Assembly (NCBI GenBank): GCA_035582835.1
Contig: JAYKAV010002353.1
Location: 497,531 to 561,530, forward strand
Direction: 5' to 3'
DNA from: Phoebastria nigripes
Taxonomy: Eukaryota > Chordata > Aves > Procellariiformes > Diomedeidae
Length of the DNA stretch: 64,000 bases
Shown: in pieces, positions 52,701-64,000 of the stretch
Layout of the letters: each line of letters starts with the position of its first letter
Position numbering within the stretch: position 1 is the stretch's first letter
Position numbers and translations under genes: made by a program
The notes under the pieces: generated by a model
The model's input: only the letters and a program-made list of their open reading frames with translations
Database searches by the model: none
What the model was told of the DNA's origin: nothing

Positions 52701-55700
52701 CTGTTAGATTAAGGCAGATTAATTAATCATAATCTGCATTCTTAACAGTAAATACAGAATAATAAATGATGAGCTCATTATATTACAGTATTAATATTTA
52801 TTTTTTGTTGTTGTCTTGCTGATTTCACTTGACTCCAGTATTTGGTTTGGACCAGAGGCAAGCCTTCTATAAAAAGCCCTTTGAGTGATATCTTGCAGAT
52901 ATTTTCCCTTTTAATGACGCCGAAGCAGCACTGAACAAACATCCTTTAAGAGGTAACATTGAGACTATTTGTCCTAAAAACTGGCCTACCTTGAAAGTTT
53001 TTATAGGTTGTTAATCTTAGCTCAAGCATTTTAGGGCAATTATTTCTGTGGAGTGCGGAGCAACGTAGATAGTTATGGCTACCTAAGTGCTCTCTTCTTA
53101 AAGAGGTTGTCCAGTTACTACTAATTATCTCAAATGATAGCTATGTGAACTTACATTTTTCCTTTATATTCTGTCTTGCCTGAAAGCTGTTTTTTAAGTT
53201 TGATCAAATTCCTTCAGGCACTTTCAGGGGTGAACTTGATAAAGCAATTAAAGCCTTTCAAAATATTTATGAGTATATGTATACTTAACGCTTCTCTGTG
53301 GCTCTGCTTTTGGAAAAATTCTAGAGTTATAGGAGTCTGGAAGGCTATAAAAACTTTTAAATCGCATGGAGAGTTTGTGCTCATATAACTNTTTTTATGC
53401 TCAGATTTTGTGTCTTTAAGGAAGAGAAGTCATTCATCTTTAGCTTTGGATCACCTGTTATCTGTTGGTTTTTGTTTGTTTCTCTGCTCCTTTTCTGCGA
53501 AAAGGAATGATTTGAAAAGGATGATTTGATCATCATTAGATCAAATATATTTAAATTTCGTTAGTTTTCATATGCACCCTGGAGGTCTTGCTCATTTCAA
53601 AGCTAATCAGGTGGCTGCATTAACTTTCCCTTTTACCAGCTGCTCCAGGCAGCCCTGACCACTTGGGCATGGAGGATTTGAGCATTACATGCTACAGAAA
53701 TGGCACGTCATCTAAAAGTCTTTGCCTTCAGGTCCAATTCTGCCTTCTCAGAAACCCTGGTAGGCTAAGTGTCTCATTTTCTAGAACCTCAGCCTCATGA
53801 GCACTTTGCAGTAGTGGTTCTTATCGAGTGCTCTTCTCCCATGCTTTTAAGGGCTTAAAAAAACCCTTATGCTTTTTTTTTTTCCATTTTTCTTTTTGAG
53901 TGGTTTCAATTTTCTCTCTTATATGTGACCTCTGAGTCTTGGAGTTTGTGCTGTTTGTTCCAGCCTCTACGTGCAGAAGCAAAACGGGATTCCTCTGCCA
54001 GTAAAGCACACATCTCCCTCCTCCTTTTGTGCCCGAACTACCTGCCTTTGGGCTTCTTGACCTACCCCTCAAGCTTTTAAATAGATATACACACATCACA
54101 AGTTAATCCACAGCAAGTCTAGCTGTTCTTGTTTTAAAGAGATGTGGACACCACCAGCTGTAATTTAATCTTGCTGCAGCAGTAGCCAACTGACTCCTGA
54201 ACAAATGGCAGCTACATTTGTCATGCTTGAAAGTACCCTTCCTCTTGATGCACAGCATGCTCACTCGTGCTCTCAGAAGCACAAGGTGCAGTTTGGATGC
54301 AGCTGTCACAGTGTGAATTTCTTCAGGCTTTTTGCCTCAAGCTTTACTTCTCTGTTGAGGTGTCCATAACCTCTGTGGTTTCAAAGACCCAGCTGTAATG
54401 CCTGACTTCTTTCTCCTGCTCCTGGGGAAAATGCTGCTGCTCCAAGTGCCCTACCTATGGGCAAAGTTATCCAGACTAATATTATTATTCTTCTACTAGG
54501 TTGTTTTCTTATAACTGAGAATCACCCAGGTTCAGTGATCCTATCTTGTCTCCACCTCAGGAGATTTTTAAAATGTGCTCAGTGATACAAAAGTTTTCAG
54601 AATGTCAACTCTTCGGAACATAGATGGGTTTCCCGTGCTGCTGTAATCATAAAGGCTTTTTAAAATTACTAATATTTTCTTGTCAGTAGGGAGAGAAGCA
54701 AAATATCCATGGCATAGAAGATCTGAATAGTCATCTGGAAGAGTCCAGCTTTCACCACGGATGTTAGAGGGAACATAAAATAGCTGTTTTTCCAACTTTG
54801 GTGCATCACTCAGGAGTCTGGAGTTGGATGGAGTAACTCCAAGCCACAGGCTGCCGAAATTTTAAGAGGGCTGTTTAAAAGCCTGAGTCTGCTGGCTATT
54901 AAAACAGGCTCCAAAGTTGGACATGTAAAATTAGATGGATAGACCTTGGCATCATTTGATTAAAACATATTTATTTTAACACATTAATTTTTAGATGAGT
55001 CTGTTAGAGAAGCCTATCTGTAATGTTTCGTTCTTAATGTCCTTTATGGCTTTAAAAAGGTTTAATAGCTTCCATTAGGCTTCCATTAGCAGTGCCGGAG
55101 AAAACAGGAAGATGCACATGCAGAAAGGCAATGATTTGTTTTGTTATTAGGTATGTACCATAGTGGATGAAAGTGTTTGTATACATTGCCCATGAAATCG
55201 GATGGTCGTTACAGTACAGATTCCTCCTGATGTTCTTTGGTTCTCATAGATATGGGTTCAGAATTCAAGTTTAATAGCTTTATAAGATTAATTTTGTAAG
55301 ATCATTTGTAAAATAAAGCAACTGGTCTCCCCTTCAGCCCTTGTGTTAAATGTAGTTCAGTGATGTTCACATATGCTCTTCATAAGTTTGACTGTATGCT
55401 CTGCTTACTTTTGCTCTCTGTATTTTACTGCTTAGTCATGCATAGCAGGAGACCTGTAAATGTTTCTTGATGTACCTGCAGGGGAAGAATGGGATATATA
55501 CTACACATTAAGTGGTTTCTGCAAAAATTTAAAAGAAAAAACCTTTTTTATTTCACATGAATCATACAATAGTGTATTTGTATGAAAATGAATGCCAAAT
55601 TATTTTAATTAAGTAATTCTGACAACTGTTTTCTAGGAATAAAGACAATGAAGATAGACTTGAAATCCAAACCATACCTGTAAAAATGGGTTCTTTTTAT

Positions 55701-58648
55701 GGCACAGTTTTCTATATCCATAACCTGAGAAAACTGCATGTTCAAATCTGTCTGGTCACCACAGGATCAGTTTTTGGCCTTGGTGGAAGGCCAAGAGTTT
55801 GGACCCTTTGAAGCCAATTTAGGTTACAGTTTACTTTGTTAATNCAAAGTACAGTGCTATTGGGACTGGCAGCGACTTGCATGGAAAACAGACAACTTTC
55901 TGTATACAGAAAACTAGAGATTTGGGAAAATTTCTTAATTATCTCTTACCTAACCTTTATGTTGTCCTTAAGGCTTTCATCACAATTTCTGATATGTTTT
56001 CAATGGCTCTCTTTCCTACCTAAATNTAAAAATAATGTTTGAACTAAACCTGCAGTTTGCCAGACTGTGCTAGTGCATAACATTATTAACTGCTTGCTTG
56101 GCCTGAAGAAATTACAGACTTCTGATTTTTATTTTTTTCCCTAGAGATGATTGCAGCATTCATCTTAATATCTTATGGCTACAGAAGAGTGTTCCAGTAG
56201 ACAGCAGGACATCAATTACAGATGTGAAGCATGCTCACAGGCATATGGGTCTTATGTTAGCAGCCTGTTCAAAGAATTAAGTAGTAAGGATCCAAGACAG
56301 TCCAGATGTTACAAGTTTCTATCAGTGGTCACTGCAGCATGAAATCTCATGTGAGTTTCACTTCTTGGAATCATTCAAGGTGAGTTATATAACAAACCTC
56401 ATAAATTGTTATTATCAGGACAAGTTTAATGAGTGATTAGCAGGAAAATTGAAGGATTAATTAACTTGAAATGTTCTTGCAGGGTAGCAAACAGTCTGAG
56501 CTTCTATTATGTGGAAAGAAGGTCTTGGCTTTTATACAAATGGTCATCCTACTTCTTCAACGACCTGATTGGGTTTTTCAGTTCTCACTGGAGGAACAGA
56601 ATCATTAAAGCAGAGTATAACTCTTTGGCAAAAAATGTGCCTTAAGCACTTTACTCTTAAATTTTGAGCTATATTTTGCCTAAAGGCAGTTGTTAAAACT
56701 GATGCTCAGAGTCCAAGTAAATCAGCTGAGGTTTTTTCTTTCTGAATTGAAAAAAATTAGGTACATTGAGTCCCTAATTCTCTAGAACTAATTCAGAATT
56801 GCTAGCACTTTTATGAAAAACACTTTTCAAGGTCTGTGGAAGCATTGAATACTATAGATTAACATCCCTCTCCCCCAACAACAATGACAAATGAATTTTC
56901 TCAGCTGGGAGCATAATTTTTTTCTTGTCTCTTACAATGGGTGAAAAACACGATGGAGCAGAATGGCTATGGATGCTTAGCAAAGGTGACTAACTCGTCA
57001 CGTGTCTGTAAACATTCCAAGGCCAGTCACTGAAATATAGAATATTACGTCAAACCAATTAAAATGGAAGTTGAGAGTTAAACCTGCAGATTTTGGGGAT
57101 TTTTTTTAAAAAAAATATCTCTATTGCAACATAAGGTTCAGAACAACAAAGCCTGAATGATCTAGTAAAAGATGTGGTTGGTTCATGACTTATGAAAAGT
57201 AAGAGAATAAAGCGCTAGAAAATCAAGAGAGATTGCTTCTAATATCTTTTGCTGTTTGCACCTGTAGAAGTAACAGATAGAACAAAGGAAAGACATGGTG
57301 CTGTGGTAGGTTTTTCTTGTTACAATAAACACATACCAGATACGCAAGACTACCACATACTGCAAAAAATACAAACACTATAATCATTACAGAACCCTTT
57401 GAAGCTTTTAACATATGCTTATAATAAAAATATATTTTTAGAGCCTATGATAAACAACCCTTGCAATGTTTTTTTGGAGTAAGTATGAGCTGTGATACTC
57501 TTCCCTCTTCTCCTTGCCTTTACAGAAATGGGGGATGAAGAGAATGTGAGGTACTCGGATGTTAAATCGTTTTAGCCTGTGTCTCACAACAGAGGTAAAT
57601 CTGTGCTGGAATTCAGTCCACTACTGTACTTCACTAGCTGTACATACAATATCAATAGAAATAGCTCTCCTGTACTCAAGGATGTTATTTGCAAAGCTAA
57701 CAGAAGTTTCCCCCTCATAAAGAGAACATGTTGAGTTTGCTGGATGAACTAAAACCGAGCAGAAGCTGATTCAAACAGCAAAGGAATGGAGAGACTGAAA
57801 TAAATCTCTGGTTTTCTAGACTTAACAGAAGTCTAAATTCTTTGCAGGGGGTTGAATAAAAAGATTCCATTTTTCATTTTCAGGGTTTTATTACTTTCTA
57901 AATATATATCAATTTAAAACCTTTTTTCTTTACCTATTTTTCTGAACTCAACATTAATATACAAATGCCTCAGACAGCCTATAACTGTATAATTTAAGGG
58001 AAAAAAAAAGTGCAGAAAAAAAAAACCCTTCCAAGTACAGCAAGATTGCAGTTCTGCAAGGATTTACATATTTACAAAACTTTTTTTGCATACAGGAAGA
58101 GGGGTACTCTCATAACTGCTTGCAAATTCAAGGCCTGTGTGAGGAATAAACAGTTCAATGAAATGTAGATTTGAATGTAAATCCATTTTGAAGTCTTGAA
58201 TTCTATTGCCTTTGCTTGTATGAAATAGTACTTTTATCAGCATAGTCCTGATTAAATAAACAATAGTTAAAATGAATCATATTAAGTATTATGAAAACAT
58301 TTTCTAATAATTATTTTTCTTTCAGTAGTTCATTGAAGAAGTCTGTAATAACTGTTTTCTCAGGATCTTCATGTTTTTACTAGCAGCATATTTGGCAGTA
58401 CATATTTTTTTCTGGTGAGATTTCTCACTATTGTAATGTCTGAATTTGGATGTGTTACAATCATGCAAGAAGAAAGTAAACCTGTGCTCCTGAAGAGTTA
58501 CGCTTAACGACAGACTTGCTACTAGTCAGTTTTGATAGTTGGAAAATTCCTTCCTAATTGTTTCTTTTGCCTGAATTTTTTTCATTAAATGAGTCTTCTA
58601 CTTATACACAAACATGTTTTGCATTTATCGCTTGTTGGAAATATAGTG

Positions 58649-58695
58649 AATAAAGTGTAGCTGGCCGTATCATTAAAAAAAAAAAAAAAAAAAAA
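58649..58695 (+). other. Poly(A) signal plus 21-base A-tract: possible retrocopy or transcript 3' end
   Basis: AATAAA (58649-58654) is followed after exactly 20 nt by an uninterrupted run of 21 A (58675-58695), then G and more A. This is the spacing of a mature mRNA 3' end copied into DNA. The preceding roughly 700 bp is AT-rich and resembles a 3' UTR, but I recognise no gene in it and see no convincing target-site duplication. A chance A-tract next to AATAAA in AT-rich DNA remains possible. Confidence 0.4.
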
Positions 58696-58772
58696 GAAAA
58701 AAGAAGCCAAGCAAATTTTTTGATTACTTAATATTTAAGATGTGGGGTGTCTGCATTTCTACTGAAATGTTA

Positions 58773-58837
58773 AATCATAGAATCATAGAACAGCCTGGGT
58801 TGGAAGGGACCTCGAAAGATCATCTGGTCCAACCCTT
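58773..58837 (-). mobile_element. CR1 LINE 3' tail fragment, minus orientation
   Basis: AATCATAGAATCATAGAA followed by CAGCCTGGGTTGGAAGGGAC and ATCATCTGGTCCAACCC is the reverse complement of the CR1 3' terminus. Only about 65 bp remain. It is oriented opposite to the copy at 18 kb. Confidence 0.9.
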
Positions 58838-61800
58838 AAATATTGTTAATTTCAGTATACTACAAAATAGGAATTGTAATTAGAAGTGCATCTTTTTTAA
58901 ACATCTTTCTTTGAAGTGGGTTTTATGTGAAGTAATCTGTCTACTTTCCTACTATCAAAGAAGTATATGAAATCAGAAAATTACATGAAAATTAGTAAAT
59001 ATGTACACCAAACTTGGACAGAGCTTCAGCTATGAAATGTATGGTTAAACAAAATGCACAGAACAAAAAGACTTTACACTAGCTTTGCAAAGTGATTCTT
59101 CAGCCAGATCTGATGAAGATTGAATGTCTGTTTGATGGAGAACTGTTGTCACTTGGTTCCACCATCCTTCCTGGTGACAGCGACAGCAGCTCCTGTCCAG
59201 AAAGGAGGCCTCTAGCCTTTGCTCTGAAGGGGACTGAGAAGACTGTTTGAGCAATCCCCACTCCAACATTTTCCATCCAGATTAGCACAGAGTTAAGACA
59301 TATGCAAGTTCTCGACTTGAGCATTTCTAGTCAGGTCTTGAGCACAAAGTACAGCAAAAAGAAAACTTCAGTGTACAGAGCTGAACTAAGAAAAGTATTT
59401 TAATTATAAAATTATAATTATATTATAAAAAAAATTATTATTATAAAAAAATTTTCTTCTGAATTTTTTTTTACCTTCTGAAGTCTTACAATGTAATGAA
59501 GTCCATATTCTGCTGCAATAAATACTGAAATCAAATGCTGATCCTACTTTAAAGCACATTGATATGAAAAAGTCTAAGATTATGTGGTAGTATTTCCAAA
59601 GGTTGCTATCAAAACAACAACACATGGACTTGTGGAAAGCTTAATTAACCTTTGGTGTTTGAAAAGTTACTACTTAGTTCAGCCACACTGAGGAGATTAT
59701 CTGGCAAAGAAGTTGGAAAGCTGACGATTTGAACACAGGCATGCAATTATTCTCACTGGTAGATTATGTGCTGATAGGCTCCAATTATATGCCAACCAAG
59801 CCTCTCTGAATCATCAAAGAAGAAATGTTAAAAATTCCCTTGGCTCCCAAGCATGATCTCTACTGCCATATGTCAGAGCGGTTTTCTGACTAATGCAGGT
59901 CCCTGGAAGACACTTCTTTCTCATCCTTGCATTACCACCTCTCAGAGCATCCTAAACAATTAAATGAAAGTACAGGCCATTTCTTTGGAGTGTATGTATT
60001 AGTATGTTTGTTACCATGAAATTATTCCAGTAGCCTGTTTTATTTAAAGATTACTATACTGTAGGGGTGGAATAATCTGAAGTTAGCTAATATGACATTA
60101 AAATTATGTTTTATACAAGTCAAGGTCAGTTGGAAGACAGCAGGAGTTAAATATCCAACACACATTAGAGAATGANGACTGCTTATAAAGATGCAGGGGA
60201 AAAAGATCAGCTTAATCTACTGATTCCAAGATACAAGCTGAAAATTTTTCTCTTTGCCTCAATGGCTGTATAATTGTTGTGAGCAAGTGGCTGAGAGCTC
60301 AGTCTTGTTATGTGCCTTGGGTGCATCCACAGGAGAGGAGCTGANTCTGGGATACTGGCATTGTTTGAGACTTTGACCATTGTTTCAAGTCAAATTGAGC
60401 CTGTCAAGATCTTTATTTGTCCAGGGATATTTAACCTTCTCTTTCTGGAGTACTAACTGTCCTTTGCTACTTCTGATTTGCTTTTGAGTCGCTAGGATCA
60501 AGGCAGGAGAGGTGCAGGCAACTCCCATGTTTGCAAAATGAAGAACCATTGCTTCTCCAGGGATTTTTTCCATGTCTGGGAAGGTAATGTACCATTTCTG
60601 TATGAAAATTCTACCTAAATTGTTCNTTATGTTTCATATAAATATATGACTACTGCTATTTGTCAATGCATTAATGACTGTACAAGCAGATACATAAGAC
60701 TAATGCCTTCAGATGCTGAATGAGACCAGCCTCAAAGGCAGTCATTCCTTTTGGAGCGATGATGGGTTGGGGTGATTGACCTCTCACTCCCATAACCTTC
60801 CCTTTGACAAGTGCTTCCGCAAGTCGTTACNCACAGATTAGACATTCACAGTGATTTGAGGTGGTGGGATCTGACCCTCATTAGGTCTTGTTCTATTGTG
60901 TCTCTTAGTATTAAAAAAATATTGCAAATGAGTACTACACAGATCAAGTCCCAGAGTGTTAGCATTAATAAAAGGAATATATTTATTTTTAAGGTAAAAT
61001 CAGTTTGCTTGGTTGGACAGAAATAAATCTGCTCTACTTCCTATCAGGAAATTGCTGTCAGGCCCAACCAGCAGATAAAATTCACTGACTCTTGACATGT
61101 AAGAGGGAGTGTGTTTCCTTGGTTATTATTCCCACATTTAAGATTACAGTTTTATGTTTAAGACATTCATATTAAAGTTTGGTAAGTTTCTATTCTTATA
61201 AAGCTTGGAGAGCTGCAAGATCAACAATTTTCAAAACTCTTGGGGAGGCTATGCTTTGAGACCTGCACTAGAAAACCACGACATCCACTGTGTAGGTTAC
61301 AGTTTTGGCCCAGGTATGTGTATGTATGCACATATGCCTATATTGTGTACTACATTTATTTTTCAGACAACGGCATTTTCCTGACTGGTTAACTCTAAGC
61401 ATTCAGAAGAATAAAGCATAACGTACATATCAGCATGGCTGTGAGAAATTCCAGCCTTAATTTGAAGGGGTTTGAGAGGAAGGTTAGCAATATAGACTGA
61501 GAGATTTGAGTTGAGTTGAACTTTCATAAAGATGCCTTTCCTTTCTTCTCTCTAGCGCAGACTTTGGATCCCCTCCAGATTTGCCCTTCTTATTTCAGTA
61601 TCCTTAGATAGAATCCAAAGCCTTGTTTGGAGGACAGAAAGCAAATGTGGGTGGCTGGACATAAACCCTGTGGAAACCTGTCTTCCTTGCCTGTGACACA
61701 AAAAAGAGAGAAATATTTCCTGGACGACTTTAAACTATACTGAAATAACAGGTATTTTGTCATGCTCCCTTTAATAAAAAAAAATTATAAAGACATAGAT

Positions 61801-64000
61801 ATAGATAATCTTGAATTTTTTAGACCTATGATGTAGACTGNAACGAGAAAAAAGTCACCTTAATTTCATATGTACAATGCAAATATGAACAGAACTCAAA
61901 AGGGTTTAATTCATTCTTGTTCTAACTGTCTTGATTTAATTANCATTAGACCATGCATTAATTTGTCTAAATACTGTTTACATCTATATTGTAAACTAAA
62001 CAGTTGTAATATATCTGCATATCACCTGGAACATATAAAGTAATAGCAGGACATTAGAAAATTTGTGGTTCAAATGCTTTGAATTTCCTGATTAATAATA
62101 TAAAAAGTCAGAATTCAATTCATGCTTAAAAAAACAAAATTATGGAAACAGCATCTGTTATTTTGCAAGCTCGTATTCGCACACAGCATGCTGTTAATAC
62201 CATTCTGATCCAATAAAAATAGATATTTTTTATATGCTATATAAACTGCAGGTTCATCTGTTAATAACAAACTCACTTTTGCTGCAAGCATATAGTTAAA
62301 GCAATAGTATAATCAGATTTTCAGTGTTCTGGACAGTCACACTAAAAATTATGAATTGAAANACAATGGTTTAATTTTTGTATATGTTTATTCCTCCAGA
62401 GGTTGAGGGACCTTGAGGGGTGCCATTAAGAAGTCAGATCCTATCAGGAGTTAACCACATGATGGNTGTTGAGGAATTACAGAGCAACCCCAATGATTGG
62501 AGTACTGCAGTGCATTAACTGTTAAACAAGTGATAAATGTTCATCTGCTCCATCTGTTTCCCCAAATGTTCATGTGTAGGCATTGGGATCCTCATCTTGT
62601 TTATGTTTCCTGGGTGTTAAAATAATACAAACAAATTATAGAAAGGAAAAAAAAAAAAAAGCTGGTAAAATTCTATACCTTAAAAGTTAATCTTTGTTCA
62701 CTGTGTATGTTCTTGAAATACCCATTATCTTCAGACTGCTGCTGACAAACAGGGAGGTTATGTTGGCTCCAGCTCCCCCAAATATCTGTCCTACTCCTCT
62801 CACAGAGGTTCCCACCCATCCCGAGATGTTTAAAGTAATCACTCAGCAATTCCACACTGAACAGTTCAGTGTTTTTAACCTGTTAGTGATGCGAGTTTCT
62901 ATCTTTAAATGTAAACTAGCTATCAGCAATATCTGTTTAACTGTTTCTCTAGCAGCTCAGTTATCTCTGCAGTGGTAGTGTGAACCTCCTGGATGTGGAA
63001 ACCTCCTCTAGGTACGGCATGCAAAGGAGATGGTAATAATCACCTCCTCCTGTCAATCACAGTCTTTATTTTGAAACATTTTAGCTACAGTACTATAGGA
63101 AGGAGAACTACTCTGATCACTCCATGTGGATTAAAACAAAATCCTGTTTGCCTCATCTATTTGAATAAAGGATTTTTCCAAATATGCAGCCCATTACTCA
63201 GTTCAAATGATTCTTCCTTGTTTTGGTTTCACTGTGGGATTTACAAAAACTTAAAACCTTTCTCATCAACTCCAAGCTTTCCTCCAGGCAATCCTTGCCT
63301 ATCACTAATCACAATCAGTGTTGCTTGTTTACTTAACGACAAGCTAGCAGTTTAAAATAAGCTGTCTCATAATTCCTGCTCCAGAGTAAGAATAACAAAG
63401 CTACAGTCTGTTCCATCCTGGATCCAGGCAGAGAGAAATTACTTCTTTTTGAAACCTGTAANGGCAGGTGGGAGGACAAGTAGAGTTCTGCTTTTCGGAT
63501 GGTTTTTGCAGTGGAATGTCTCAAAAACTCTAGGATCCCTTCATGAATCTTCCTCATAAGGGAAGGCGCTGTAAAGAATTTAGGAGGTGAATGTAAGACT
63601 TAGAACTGAAGTGTATAAAGCAAAAAAATCTTATTCAAAGCCTTTGTTGTAGTCTCTTAGGTGCCTGCATACCTAAAGTTCTCTAGTCTGAGAACCTCAT
63701 CGCCTCTCTTTAGTCTGAGCCTGGAGAAAATTTAAAAAATTTACTTCCTTTGCCTAAGTCACCATGGCCATGTCTAGATGGGATCTGAGAGTCCTTCTAA
63801 GACTCTGGTGCCTCAAGTGAGACAGAGTGAATGACAACCCACAGTCGATCTGGATTCTAAGGTTTATTTAAGAACTAGTGAGATGAGAGTTTTATGCTGC
63901 TTGATTATCTGAGGCACCCACTCCCTTGCTGCCCCCAGTGCTATGGTCACTAGATCTTACCATCCCTTCCTGGCAGGGAGGTCACTGCTGGCCTGGGACT
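58838..64000. other. Intergenic DNA, no supported gene
   Basis: AT-rich DNA with an A-run at 62647-62660 and several isolated undetermined bases. The longest frame, 120 codons at 62993-63355 (+), has no recognisable domain and no coding-like signal. The last 200 bases become slightly GC-richer without a clear feature. Confidence 0.6.
59398..59454. repeat. AT-only low-complexity stretch
   Basis: Nearly pure A/T made of TATAA and TTATTA words. The open frame nearby on the minus strand is compositional. Confidence 0.8.

Larger units (their letters stand above)
29900..58648. other. Long gene-poor region upstream of SLC10A2
   Basis: Nearly 29 kb without a supported coding gene. Apart from the GC patches, simple repeats and inverted repeat listed separately, it is AT-rich and unique-looking, with few recognisable transposons. 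Single exons of distant or lineage-specific genes, lncRNA exons and conserved enhancers cannot be excluded by eye. Confidence 0.6.

Noticed and set aside
62647..62660. A-run as a second retrocopy tail
   Set aside because: No AATAAA or ATTAAA at suitable spacing upstream and no transcript-like sequence.
62993..63355. 120-codon plus-strand frame
   Set aside because: No family resemblance; composition like the flanking non-coding DNA.
1..64000. CRISPR arrays, operons, phage or other prokaryotic systems
   Set aside because: The window is eukaryotic with a spliced vertebrate gene and avian retroelements; no direct-repeat arrays or dense bacterial coding seen.

Overview
The window looks like a stretch of a bird nuclear genome. 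It carries two truncated CR1 LINE 3' ends with the typical ATTCTATG-type terminal repeats, a solo LTR of a type I recognise from bird genomes, long AT-rich non-coding DNA, and a spliced vertebrate gene with GT-AG introns. About one isolated 'n' per 0.5-1 kb is scattered through it, which looks like an assembly or heterozygosity artefact. The species cannot be read from this sequence. The LTR type makes me favour a neoavian bird over a galliform, but that is memory-based inference.

The only protein-coding gene I can support is SLC10A2, the apical (ileal) sodium-dependent bile acid transporter ASBT. It lies on the minus strand, with coding sequence from 29662 down to 20416. I reconstructed all six coding exons with canonical splice sites and one continuous reading frame: 422, 119, 89, 176, 158 and 134 nt, total 1098 nt, 365 residues plus stop. 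The core is strongly similar to mammalian ASBT. The predicted N-terminus is about 15 residues longer than the human protein and has three N-glycosylation sequons. The start is bounded by an in-frame stop 18 nt upstream, but a splice-acceptor-like site inside the extension leaves it open. A weak HNF1-like site and a TATA-like site lie about 170-210 nt upstream of the ATG.

Layout: 1-14518 is non-coding DNA downstream of SLC10A2. A 568-bp solo LTR sits at 14524-15091, in minus orientation, flanked by the 5-bp duplication TTTCT. 15097-20415 is intergenic and probable 3' UTR, with a CR1 tail at 18141-18325. 20416-29662 is SLC10A2. 29663-64000 is a long gene-poor upstream region. It contains a CpG-richer patch (about 30400-31100), a GC-rich perfect inverted repeat (37578-37620), a poly(A) site followed by an A-tract (58649-58695) that resembles a retrocopy or transcript 3' end, and a second CR1 tail in the opposite orientation (58773-58837). 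This fits my recollection that SLC10A2 borders a gene desert in other amniotes.

No operon, CRISPR array, prokaryotic system or clearly novel gene system was found. Almost all other open frames are short, lack homology I recognise, and look like chance frames.
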